From contig OZ020521.1 in the NCBI GenBank assembly GCA_963971425.1, positions 5,287,519 to 5,351,518 of the forward strand: DNA of 64,000 nt, in the 5' to 3' direction. Both the position numbers and the translations under genes were made by a program. Source of the stretch: Bryoerythrophyllum caledonicum (lineage: Eukaryota; Streptophyta; Bryopsida; Pottiales; Pottiaceae). The notes below the pieces were generated by a model. That model had not been told where the DNA came from and did not search any database. It worked only from the letters and a program-made list of their open reading frames with translations. Shown here in pieces: positions 32,948 through 42,948 of the stretch. Position 1 is the stretch's first letter. Every line of letters begins with the position of its first letter.

Positions 32948-33749
32948 TTCAACCTTTTAGTACCAATAGAGTCCAAACGTGGTCTGTGGATGTGTGAAAT
33001 CTCAATTTGTTAGAAATCAGTATGGAATTAGGTTATGAGATGCTCTGTAAATAGTTGCCTCCACAATACAGGGTATGTTCCAGGGAACCATATTACAAAT
33101 TGTAGATACATAGCTCATGGAAAAGCTAGGAATACATCACAAAATACATCAAATACACTAAACTACGATGAACACCGTGCCACATACAATGTGTATTTTC
33201 ATACACATACAAGACGATTTGGAATCAAGTTCTGATTGGAATCTGTCTTTAAGAGATTCTCAATTCTCTTGTGATTGTTGATCTCTCTCATCCCATACAA
33301 AAAACTTTTGTTTTAATCCGTATAAGTTTGGAACATTTTTGTTTACATTCAAGTAGAAAAAAGTTTTAAAAACCATCAATAATCATGTATAAATGTTTAC
33401 TTCACATATGGTATGTCAAAGCAAAGCTATTAACCTAGTGCATGTTAGAACCTCTTTCATTCAAAGTAAAAAAATTCTTGCACAAATCAATTGATGGATA
33501 ACGTAGAATAACCCTCCAAAGTCCACAATTTTCATTACCAATATATGGTACTTTAAACACTTCAATCTTAATCATCAACCATTGGATGTTGTGAAATTTT
33601 TCTCCAAGATTTTGATTGTGGGTAGAATTCAATTTTGTAAGGTTGGATACCAAAATTAGGCATTCTATTTCCATCAAAAATCGTTCAAAGAAAAAAATCA
33701 ATGGAAATCTTGGTTTTACGTAAACATGCTCCCGTGTGTAAGAGGTTAA
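32948..33749 (+). mobile_element. TTAA-bounded element (piggyBac-like), copy 2 of the 790-bp family
   Basis: It matches 10,628-11,417 throughout in the same orientation: GGAATTAGGTTATGAGAT, GGAAAAGCTAGGAATAC, CCGTATAAGTTTGGAACATT, GGCATTCTATTTCCATCAA. The left end is worn (TTCAACCTTTTAGTACC) and the right end is GTGTGTAAGAGG|TTAA. No transposase. Confidence 0.68.
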
Positions 33750-35582
33750 ACCATCTTTTACTTGGTCATACCATGATTCCCTTACTTCTTATATTATATT
33801 TGAACGAGGTTATATACCCGTTGTACCAACGAGGGCGACACGCTTATTATTGAAGTGCTTCTATGTAGACAATGTTGGGTGTGCGCCCACTGTTCCCATA
33901 CGTTATATACCAACTCTATCAACTACCAACTCTATCTCTAGTCTGTTTTATTTTCTATTCCAAAATTAGACTTTCTATTCCAGTTCTGACTTATCAAAAG
34001 TTTAGTTCTAGCTTTATCTTTCTTAAGTTCAGTTGAAGTGTGAGTGTTGCCTCACCCGAGAGCCTCACCCAGAGCCTCATCGAATTCGGTGGAATGTTTT
34101 GCAGAAGAAGTGGAAGCAGCGTTAGACGGGAACAACAATCAGAAGGATGTATTTTGTTGGGCCGTCCGGCGGCGAGCGGTTCTCTGCACGAACCCTTTCG
34201 ACAGTGGTGAAGGAAGCCACATCTTTCGAGAATCTACAGACTGTTGACAGGCGTATCCACAATACCTTGAAGGCTCCTTGCGGTCTGTATGAGACAAACA
34301 AGGAGTAGGACTAGTGCATGACAGAGGCGGCAGGGATGCAGACCGGAGCGCAACTGTACTCATTGTTTGTCACAATCCTCACACACGACCCTCCAGCAGA
34401 TCCGCTACAGCTTTGAAGCTCTACGAGTCGCCCATGACACACTAGCACGCATTCGAGGCGGTGGACCGATCGCTACGGGATATTATTGGTATTGACCTCC
34501 CGTTTGGCGAGATCATCTTCGTCATGTGTGGTGATTTTTGCCAAGTGCTTCCAGTTCTTCCGATGGCGTCACGTCCGTAGGTTGCGATGGCCTCCATCAA
34601 GGAGTCCCATCTGTGGCCACATGTGCAAACTTTTTGTCTGACCATCAACATGCGGATTGGCGCGGACGGTAATAGAGCAAGCGAGGAACTTGGTGGCCGC
34701 ACTTTTTCCAAATGGCTCATTGCCTTAGGCTAGGATTGCTTGCCAAGCGCCGACAATGGATACGTGCATTGCCCCCCAAGCATGATTGTTGAACGAGCAC
34801 CAACATTGAACAATGGACAAGACAACGACCACGCACACCTCATTGATTGTGTATACCCAGGTGTCTGCGGCGGACACCAAATTGCCAACTGTGACTTTCT
34901 CAACGAGCGTGCAATCCTTGCCCACACAATCGCGGCGTTGCGGGGATCAATGAGGAGATTCTGAAGTTCATCCCTGGCAATGAACGGACCTATCTAAGCG
35001 CAGATTCGATCACGGACCCGATAGGTGCAAACCTGATCCCCACCGAGTACCTCAACCGTCTGGACCCCAACGGTTGGCCTCCTCATCGGCTGTCACTCAA
35101 GGTTGGCACACCGATTATGTTGTTGCGGAACCTCGATCATGCGAATGGTTTGTGCAATGGCACACGACTTCTCATCAGGCAGTTTGCGCAGTAGGTCATT
35201 GAAGCGGAAGTCATGACAGGCGACCACAAAGGACACATTGCCTTTGTTCCGCTCATATCAGTGACATTCGAGGGTGAAGGATTGCCTTACAAAATCAAGC
35301 GCAAGCAGTTCCCTGTCCGACTTGCATATGCGACAAATCCCTAGGATAGACCCTCAAACACGTTGGCATCGATGTCAGCGGAGAGGTGTTTTCCATGGCC
35401 AGCTATATGTTGCATTCTCTCGCGCAACCTCGCTTGCCCACGTAAACATTCTTTTGGCAGATGACAGGTATGGAAACAGTGGGCGCACACGCAACGTTGT
35501 CTACAGAGAAACACTTCATTAATAAGCGTGTCCCCTCCGTTGGTACAGCGGTTCGCTTATTAATGACCAAGTAAAAGATGGT
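33750..35582 (+). mobile_element. TTAA-flanked inverted-repeat element carrying a Helitron helicase remnant
   Basis: The ends ACCATCTTTTACTTGGTCAT and ATGACCAAGTAAAAGATGGT are perfect 20-bp inverted repeats, each touching TTAA. Inside each end a second inverted block (about 33,828-33,902 and 35,460-35,535) matches at roughly nine bases in ten. It encodes the helicase C-terminus: YGNSGRTRNVVYRETLH before a stop on the + strand at the right, and YGNSGRTPNIVYIEALQ before a stop on the minus strand at the left. The core is clearly GC-richer than its surroundings. The carrier may be a Helitron rearranged into a foldback, or a TTAA-targeting element that captured it. Confidence 0.6.
34430..35520 (+). 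pseudogene. Helitron RepHel helicase domain, C-terminal part, broken
   Basis: Translated stretches in + frames match the PIF1-like helicase half of Helitron RepHel proteins, in family order. They are AFEAVDRSLRDIIGIDLPFG (34,455); CGDFCQVLPVLPMASR; LWPHVQTFCLTINMR; NERAILAHT; YLSADSITDPI, then LIPTEYLN; PIMLLRNLDHANGLCNGTR; GHIAFVPL; QLYVAFSRATSLAHVNILLAD (helicase motif VI region); and the C-terminal TRNVVYRETLH with a stop. The family normally ends this way. Walker A and the Rep/HUH part are not recognised. At least five stops or shifts break it. It has no introns and higher GC than its neighbours, suggesting a later arrival than the AT-rich surroundings. Confidence 0.82.
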
Positions 35583-35586
35583 TTAA

Positions 35587-36215
35587 CCTCTTAAACACCG
35601 GAGCAGATATAGAAGACATGCAAATTTTTATTTTATTCTAAATGATAATTCTCTTTTTAAAACTACAAATGCCAAAATTTAAAAGAATTCCAGTAATTTC
35701 TAGCTGGCACATCTAAAAGTAGATTGAATTCTTCAAATAACCAAGTGTTAAAGAGTATGTCAGTAGTTTTCTTTTCTTTTCCAATCATGATAAAATTGAA
35801 AACTACCAGGACCAACACGTTTTATGTTTCATTGTGTTCCCAAATTATGCATCAAAGCATCCTTCAATAGTTAGGTAGACTTGTACCTTTTTCTTTTCTT
35901 GGAAACCTATAGAAAATAATGATCCTAATGTCTATTTGAGTATATTTCCAATCATTTCTTACAAAAAAAAATATTTGAGAAAGCATGGAGCTGCCAAGTT
36001 GGTAAAGTGTCACCATCCTTTGGATTAGATACCATTTTTCTCAAGGACTTAAATTTATGACTTGAGGAAGAGAAAGGATGGGAAGTTTATGGATCACTTA
36101 TCCGTGTTTATCTCAAATTATAGATCAAACTTGACCGGTCTTTTACAATTCAAGTGTACACCAATTGACTTTATCTCTTTGTGTTGAATTTGTGTATTTC
36201 AAACCTAAGTGACAT
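35587..36215. other. Spacer starting with a TTAA/CCTCTTA terminus
   Basis: TTAA|CCTCTTAAACACCGGAGCA is, inverted, almost the same as the right end of the 33,749 element (TGCTCCCGTGTGTAAGAGG|TTAA). It may be the start of another TTAA-bounded element facing it, but no far end is found. The rest is AT-rich with nothing recognised. Confidence 0.4.
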
Positions 36216-36217
36216 TA

Positions 36218-36430
36218 CACCAAAAATCACATTTAGTGTATCCACACTATATGATTTGGAAATGTTATAATTTTTTACTTTTGATGGAGTTTTACCGAGA
36301 GCACACCTATCTACACTACTCAAAGACGCGGATCATTGTAGACATATTTGGTAAAAATATTCATCAAAAGTAAAAACTAATAGAATTTATGAATCAAATA
36401 ATTTGGATACACTAAATATCATTTTTAATG
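36218..36430. mobile_element. Foldback MITE, TA-bounded CACTAAA family, 213-bp type, copy 3
   Basis: TA|CACCAAAAATCACATTTAG at the left and CTAAATATCATTTTTAATG|TA at the right. The arms pair via TTTTTACTTTTGATG and CATCAAAAGTAAAAA. It is more diverged than copies 1 and 2. Confidence 0.75.
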
Positions 36431-36622
36431 TAGTGGTATGACGGTATTTGAAGACCAACAAGTATACCAAGCAATAATTATTTCCCCCTCATATGCAACA
36501 AAGTAATACAAGTTGCAAAAATTTATTGAATTTTCAGAATGTTGTGGAATATCACTCCATGGATTTGGGGTTCGTAGTGCTTATGCTATAATGTGATTCA
36601 ATGAACTGTTATATGTTATTAT

Positions 36623-37573
36623 TTAACCCCTCAATTTCCTTGACAATCTCAAACCAAAAACACTTCAAAACTATTAATTCTAGTGCAATGAGTAAGGAAG
36701 GAAACAAAAAATCGTATATTTAGTTTAAACTGTAGAATGTCATTCAACACTCAACATATAACATACACAAAAAATCTCATCAACTTTGACCACAAAGATC
36801 GAAAGATTATAGTGTTTTAAGTTGGAAAAATGGTTCATTTTCATCCGTGCGTTGAGTGGATCAGCAAACTTTGACTTCACTTGGTGTCAAAGTTTTGCAC
36901 TACACAAGGTCTAAATTGTATATCATCATGTTGATCATGATATTACCTCCTTGTACACCAATTTTTAGAGGTAGAAGAGTGGTGTAGCATATTCAAAAAA
37001 ATTGTGCAAGGAGTGAAGGTTCAAAAAGTGTCAGTTTACGTAAAAAAATTTTGGGAACAAACTATGTTTTAGATCAATAATCCAAATGGTCAATAACTTG
37101 AAGATCTATATTACGTCTTGTAATAGAAAAATTATAAGTTTTTACTATGAAGATCTCCAAGTTTTATGTGGAAAAGAAGAAGTTTTTTTGGTTGTTTGCC
37201 CAACAATGTGTGCCAATGTCTAAAAATCTTTGACTACGGATAAGATGCATTTTTTCACTAAAGACAAGAATTTTTTGTGACAATATGAAAGGAAATAATA
37301 TTACTTACTAGTATTAAAAATCTCAAATCTACTAGAGTGTCCTAGAAAAAGTTTTTGGAGTTGCCCAACGTGCCCGCACTTAATAGTTTTTTCTTTGAAA
37401 TGGCATAACTTTTTTTCTAGAAGTCCAATGAGAATCAAAATTATGCTTCGCCGTACCTCTTGTCTTCTTGCATCTCTATTCAAAATTTCAAGAATTGCAA
37501 ATATAAATAAGCATGGAAACATGTCCGAGATATGCAAAAGCCCACCTCAGGACTTTTTTTATTCAGGGGTTAA
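36623..37573 (-). mobile_element. 951-bp TTAA-bounded element (CCCCT ends), inverted partner 1
   Basis: TTAA|CCCCTCAATTTCC at 36,623 and TTCAGGGG|TTAA at 37,573. The interior is the reverse complement of 37,861-38,800: GCACTACACAAGGTCTAA against TTAGATCTTGTGTAGTGC, and CTAGTGCAATGAGTAA against TTACTCATTGCACTA. No transposase. piggyBac-like by its TTAA and CCC ends. Confidence 0.68.
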
Positions 37574-37860
37574 TTGAAACAATATCAGGTGATACCTTAA
37601 GCCTATTTATTTCCATCATATTCCTAAAACCACCATTGAAATGACTAGAAAGAAGGAAATGTGTCTACACCTTTCAAACCTCAACAACAACTATAGATTC
37701 TGGCACATATGCAACCAATGTTGTAGCCATAGCAAATGCACTCAACTCCTTCAAAGAACAAGTACGTAAAAACAACATATTTAATAAAATGTTACAAAGC
37801 CATGTGCTTTGAAATTGTGAAATTTAGGGGTAAATGTTTTATCCATAGAATTGCAAAACA

Positions 37861-38800
37861 ATAACCCCTAAATTACCAAGAGTCCCCTCGGGGGACTCTT
37901 GAAGGTTCGGGCATGTTTCTATAGTGTCAATTTATAAAATTCTTTTTTGAAACTTTTACCACAAATGGACATTACTTAAAGCTTTCTATGAATCCAATCT
38001 TTTTTCCAAAATCCAACATTATATGAATATGTTATAGGGTTTTGAAGTCCAAATGGGGAGAGCGTGCACATTCAGCAACTTCAAAAACTTTTGCTTGGAC
38101 ACTATCAAATGTGAAAATTTTAATACTAAAAACTAATATTATTTCCTTTCACATTGTCGAAAAAAACTCTTTTCTTTAGTGAGAAATAGCATATCAATCC
38201 AAGTCAAACATTTTCACACATTGTTGCACATTGTTGGGCAAGGTACTAAATAATCTCCTTCCTTCCACATAAAATTTAGAGGTCTTCATATTCTTTGCTT
38301 TCTATTTTCTCCACAGCATTATGTGGTGTAAACCTTCTTATTGACCATTCGGATTCTCGTTCCAAATCATGTAAACCTCACCAAAAAATTGACAATTTCC
38401 AAACCTCCACTCCTCGCACAATTTTTTGAATATCCTACACCTTTTTTTTTACCTCTACAACAGAGTATACAAGGAACTCATATCATGCTTAACATGATGG
38501 TAATGAATTTAGATCTTGTGTAGTGCAAAAATTGGACACTAAGTGAACTCAAAGTCTACTGATCCACTAAACGCAGGGAAGAAAATGAACCCTTTTTCCA
38601 ACTTCAAACACTAAAATCTTTTTATCCGTGCTGTCAAAGTTAATGAAATTATGTGAATATGTTGTTCAACAAGTCAGAATTGAGATCCTACGGTTAGAAC
38701 TAGAAATAAGAGTTTTGTTTTTCTTCTTTACTCATTGCACTAAAACGAGCAGTTTTGAAGTGTTTATGGTGTGGAACTGTCATGGTATTTAAGGGATTAA
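37861..38800 (+). mobile_element. 940-bp TTAA-bounded element (CCCCT ends), inverted partner 2
   Basis: ATAA|CCCCTAAATTACC at 37,861 and TATTTAAGGGA|TTAA at 38,800. It includes a local hairpin (AGAGTCCCC/GGGGACTCT) at 37,880-37,900. Together with 36,623-37,573 it forms a 2.2-kb foldback separated by 287 bp of unrecognised sequence (37,574-37,860). The same repeat, interrupted, is at 29,622-32,638. Confidence 0.68.
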
Positions 38801-38981
38801 GGAAATTAGAGCAGTAGGCAATCATCCACCAACCTATTTGTAACTAGAACTTCATAAAACATTGAAGACATTTAGGGTAGGAGAGGTAGGCAAGTGCTCA
38901 CTTCTCCATTTTCTTTTTAGTGATACCAAATAGCAAAGGATGTAGGTTATTTTCTACTCTTTTTTTTGTAACAATGAAACC

Positions 38982-39445
38982 TTAACCCCTAAAAACCAAA
39001 GTAACATGAAGCCGGATTTTATAAAAGCTTGGGCAAGTTCTAGTGGTGCCAATTATCATTGTTTCCCTAGAAGATTTTTACCATAAATGGGCATCTCTAA
39101 AAGCTTTGTAGGAGTTCATTGCTTAAGAAAATTATAACATCTGATGCAGAAGTTATGCTGCCTAATTTAATATTTTTGGGAGGGTGGGCAACTCGTGCAT
39201 TTTACAAAGTTACTAAAAAAATTCTCCAATACTTTATAACTACATTAAAGAGCTTTTATGACATAATTTTTACATAGAACCTGATTTTTAATCAAAATTT
39301 CATAACTAAGAAAATAAACAGATCTTGACATACTACCTAATATTGTATCTTAGTACTATATTAATTTTGGCATTCTCCTTTAATATTCAATTTTGTATCT
39401 CTAATACCCAAGCTAAAAGCATCCTTCTTCCCCTTGAGGGATTAA
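38982..39445 (+). mobile_element. Short member of the TTAA/CCCC family, 464 bp
   Basis: TTAA|CCCCTAAAAACC at the left and CCCCTTGAGGGA|TTAA at the right. The first 120 bases match 37,861-38,800 (GGGCAAGTTCTAGTGGTGCCAATTATC against GGGCATGTTTCTATAGTGTC, and ACCATAAATGGGCAT). The remainder has diverged or been deleted. Confidence 0.58.
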
Positions 39446-39970
39446 GGATTCTCTTTGAACATTGACTCCCACATTCACTTTTGTATCAACCTTGTCACCA
39501 ATCACCTCATTTATATATTTTTGCCATAGAGCCTCTTAGACCATCATGGTTCGGTAGACTTTAAATATTTGTAAGACAATTTCTCCCTGAAATTGTATTG
39601 ATGAATTTTCCAAGACTATACCAACTCAAACTATCAAACCATTGGTCCAAGGCAAGAAAAATATGTATAGCCATTGGATTTAATTTACGAGTACCACTAT
39701 CGGATGTTGATGCAATCATTTCAACTTCTTCCAATAATTCATCATTATCAAACCATGGCAACAAGTTTTCCCTTATCCCCCCTTTGTACATCCCATGTCC
39801 CTCTACTTACACTTTCAATAGTGTTTCTAAATGGTTTTTTTGCTGGATTTTAATCATTATCTAAAGAAGAACTTTTATCATTGCCCTCATTATCAGAGTT
39901 CATCTCACCTTCTTCTCATAGAGATTCTTCTTCATCCCTTTAAGCAATTCTATCTTGCTTTCTTCCATTA
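39446..39970. other. No feature recognised
   Basis: Short overlapping open stretches on both strands (39,561-39,791 minus, 39,598-39,864 plus) lack known motifs. Confidence 0.4.
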
Positions 39971-39972
39971 CA

Positions 39973-40606
39973 CTGATAATGTTCATTAGTGTTATGGCAC
40001 CAATAGTGTAACTACCCCTATGACCTGACCTTCACTAAATGTCAATTTGTTTACATTTAGTGTTCAATGTCAAAAAAATCAGCCTAACAAAATTGCTCAT
40101 AACTTTTGCATCACAACGAATTTGAAGATGTATCATATACCGATGGAATCTCCTTGGAAAAACACATAAGCCGGTCACCTCACTCGATAGAATTGGTGCA
40201 AATTTGATAAAGATATGCCTCCTCAAACTTTCAACCAAAACTCAAGAAATCTGCCCAAAAATATTCGCTATAACTTTTTATTTAAGACGAATTTGAAGAT
40301 GGGTAAGGTGCCATTGGAAGCGTCTTTTCAAATCAGTTCAGATAGGCACCAAAAAAATCTCAAATTGGACAAAAACTGCCCCCGAAATCATCATTTGGCA
40401 TGTGGCAAAATTTGGGTGACTTGCAATGAATTGTTACATAACCAACACTAAATGTCAATATGTTAAAATGTAATAAGGGCAAAAGTTACAGAAATTGGCA
40501 ATTAGTGTTTAAATTGACATTTAATGTAGTTACATTGGTAGGGTAATTGACATTTAGCGTTTAAGTTCGTAAATAGTGTTGCGAACACTAATGAACATTA
40601 TTGGTG
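39973..40606. mobile_element. TA-bounded CACTRAT element, 634 bp
   Basis: TA|CACTGATAATGTTCATTAG at the left and CTAATGAACATTATTGGTG|TA at the right. Subterminal words (CCAATAGTGTAACTACCC) resemble the CACTAAA family. The middle has two loosely matching direct units (GAATTTGAAGATG after CATAACTTTT-like words). Confidence 0.72.
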
Positions 40607-40608
40607 TA

Positions 40609-41266
40609 GTGCAATCATGAAATCATGTCGCCATTTGATTCAAACAATATTATCTTTATAGCCATGCCTCCATGTGCATGCATCATACGTGAAAATCCAT
40701 GGTCTACTATCATCCATGATGTAGGACAATAATGTGATGAAACTATCTCATCTACAACATACAAACATCAAGCAGTGTGATGTTTTGTGAAAACATCCTA
40801 CTTCCTACTAGGTTTAGAATAGATTGAGCCTAATTTTTCTACCTCCGCAACTAGATTATCTGCAATTGGAGTTGTGGGAGGATGGTAAAATACATAATTA
40901 ACAGACCCACATGTCTGTAAGTTGCAACAATTTGCTAATTATCCTTGATAATTGTGCCATAAACCTTACACTGTGAAGTAAACAATTATTGTCCCTTTAT
41001 AATTTGACATCCTGGACCATTCTTCACTTTCAATAACTTCATGACTACATCAATATTCTTGCTCGCTAGTAACATAGAAGTTATATTCCAACAAGCCACG
41101 CTGTCTATACACTTTAAGATGATTCCTATGATAGTTTCCTACTATGTTCCTGTAATAATTTTCTAGGGCCTTTGCAACCATCAAATATCTGTAACTGTGG
41201 ATTTTCAAATTTTACAGATCTTCCATACAATATATTGCTTCATACCTTCCTGTAGAGTCTAGACTC
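40609..41266. other. No feature recognised
   Basis: AT-rich sequence without open frames of note or partner repeats. Confidence 0.4.
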
Positions 41267-41268
41267 TA

Positions 41269-41687
41269 ACGTCAAAATACCTTTAACCGACACTTTAGTG
41301 ATTCTGTGCTTCAAAAGTTGAGATTTAATTGCAAAAAAAATATGCTTGGGTAGAGAAATAAGGTTCTGATTTGTGAGAGAAAAAAAATTTGAAAACAACG
41401 TTGTAGATTGTGAGAAAAAAGAAAGAAAGTGGGTTTCCTCCAATCAACCCTAAAGCGACCAGGTTTAGTGACAAAACCAAACCTTAAAAGCACATTAAAC
41501 CGTCACCTCTATCCCACCAAACCGCCAGCTCCATCCAGCTCCATCCTTGCATTCATTGGTGGGCTTGGAATAGACTTGGAATATTTCTGACAGAACACAT
41601 GGCAGAAAACGAGAGGAAGAAATCCGGTTCTGACGAGGTCTGCAGTGTCGCTTCAGGGTTGAGTGTCGGTTTAAGGTATTTTGACGT
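41269..41687. mobile_element. 419-bp MITE with ACGTCAAAATACC ends
   Basis: TA|ACGTCAAAATACCTTTAACC at the left. The rc right end reads ACGTCAAAATACCTTAAACC, also beside TA. The ends match over 26 bases with one change (CGACACT follows in both). It is single-copy in this window and non-coding. Confidence 0.62.
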
Positions 41688-41689
41688 TA

Positions 41690-42735
41690 TACTGATTGGA
41701 CCTTGAACATTTGAAACTTTAAATTCCAAGTTTCAAACCTCTACACTTAAAGAAACAATTATCTTCTATCTGCAAAAATGTTAATTTACCCTCTTGTACC
41801 AATTTCACATGAAGGACAATCTTAGAAAGAATAAACATGACATGTTTTTTCTGTAGTCAAAGCCAATGAACCCTAATATGGATCCATTTCTTGTTACACT
41901 CATTTGTATCATCTCTTGCCAAAAATTGAATGCCACTATATCTACAAACTCCTTCATATTAATACTCAACCATCCTTTTTTGTTATTTGAATTCCCACAC
42001 GCTTGTACATTTAATTATCATTTGACAACATTATGAATGTCGGTACGGAGCTTTGCCGTATCCAATAAAATGACATGATTTTGGCGTTTATTCCGCTATT
42101 GACTTTTTAAAAACGTCAAAATACACATATTGTTTGAATACTTTCTTATTTCTAATGGCACCTTGACATAGTAAGATAAAAAATATTGGCATCAGTTCCT
42201 TATAATGGTTTATAGATGAAAATTCATGATTATTTGCTTGATTTCAATTTTTTTGTCATTTGTCCACTTTCTCTGTGTACTTGAGAATCCTTTTGTGCTT
42301 TCTCTGGGTGAAATGTTAAACCTATGTCATAGAGTTTACACATCTCAACCAATGTCATCCAACCCTCACCGCTCACTGTAGACATGTAGATTTGTTATTA
42401 CAATAGTAAGTTCACTTACATCTTTCTCCAATCTTGCATTTGTGATGCTAGCCAAAAATTATTAGAACAAATATTGCCTAATAATATATTTTTTGCTGTA
42501 TGGATCCAAAGAACCAATGTCGTGGTCTTTGCAAAAGTTTTTTAAAGTTTTCTCACTATACTATGAAATAATCTCTTAGTATTGTCTTTGTTTTTTTTCT
42601 TTCACAAAGCCACCAAATATCAAATTCTTCATCACATAGAAAGAAAGAAAGAAGAACGCCGGTCTTTGAAGGAGCCGGCGTGAATAAAGTGTCTGTTCGT
42701 TCCACTACTAAGACCATGCTCACCAGACAAAGAAT
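41690..42735. other. No gene recognised; CCGG hairpin near the LINE end
   Basis: AT-rich sequence. Near 42,625-42,685 it has a GAAA microsatellite and AAGAACGCCGGTCT, then GGAGCCGGCGTGAATA. This is a hairpin like that at 32,706-32,740. Confidence 0.4.
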
Positions 42736-42739
42736 TAGT

Positions 42740-42948
42740 AAACTGGAACTACTTCCTCCTTTCGAGGGTAGACACTATGTAACAAGTAACCACGAGCCAT
42801 AAAACCAACCAATCGAAAGAGTAGCAAGGAAGGAGGGAGGGGGGAGAAGAGAGGAGAAGGGGGGGAGGAGGAGAGAGAGGGGAGGGAAAAAGGGAGAGGA
42901 GGGTGTGTTTTGCAGTGTTTAGGGTTGAAAATGAAGTAAGGGGTAATT
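42740..42948 (-). other. LINE 3' untranslated tail with a long pyrimidine tract
   Basis: On the + strand 42,826-42,905 is almost pure G/A, so the LINE RNA would have a C/U tract of about 80 bases after the ORF2 stop region. No poly(A) tail is evident. The left boundary is set loosely, near ACTACTTCCTCC. Confidence 0.5.

Noticed and set aside
33750-35582. Polinton or other capsid-bearing element, because of long inverted ends around a helicase
   Set aside because: The only protein is a Helitron-type helicase C-terminal part, with no polymerase, integrase or capsid signals, and the size is far too small.
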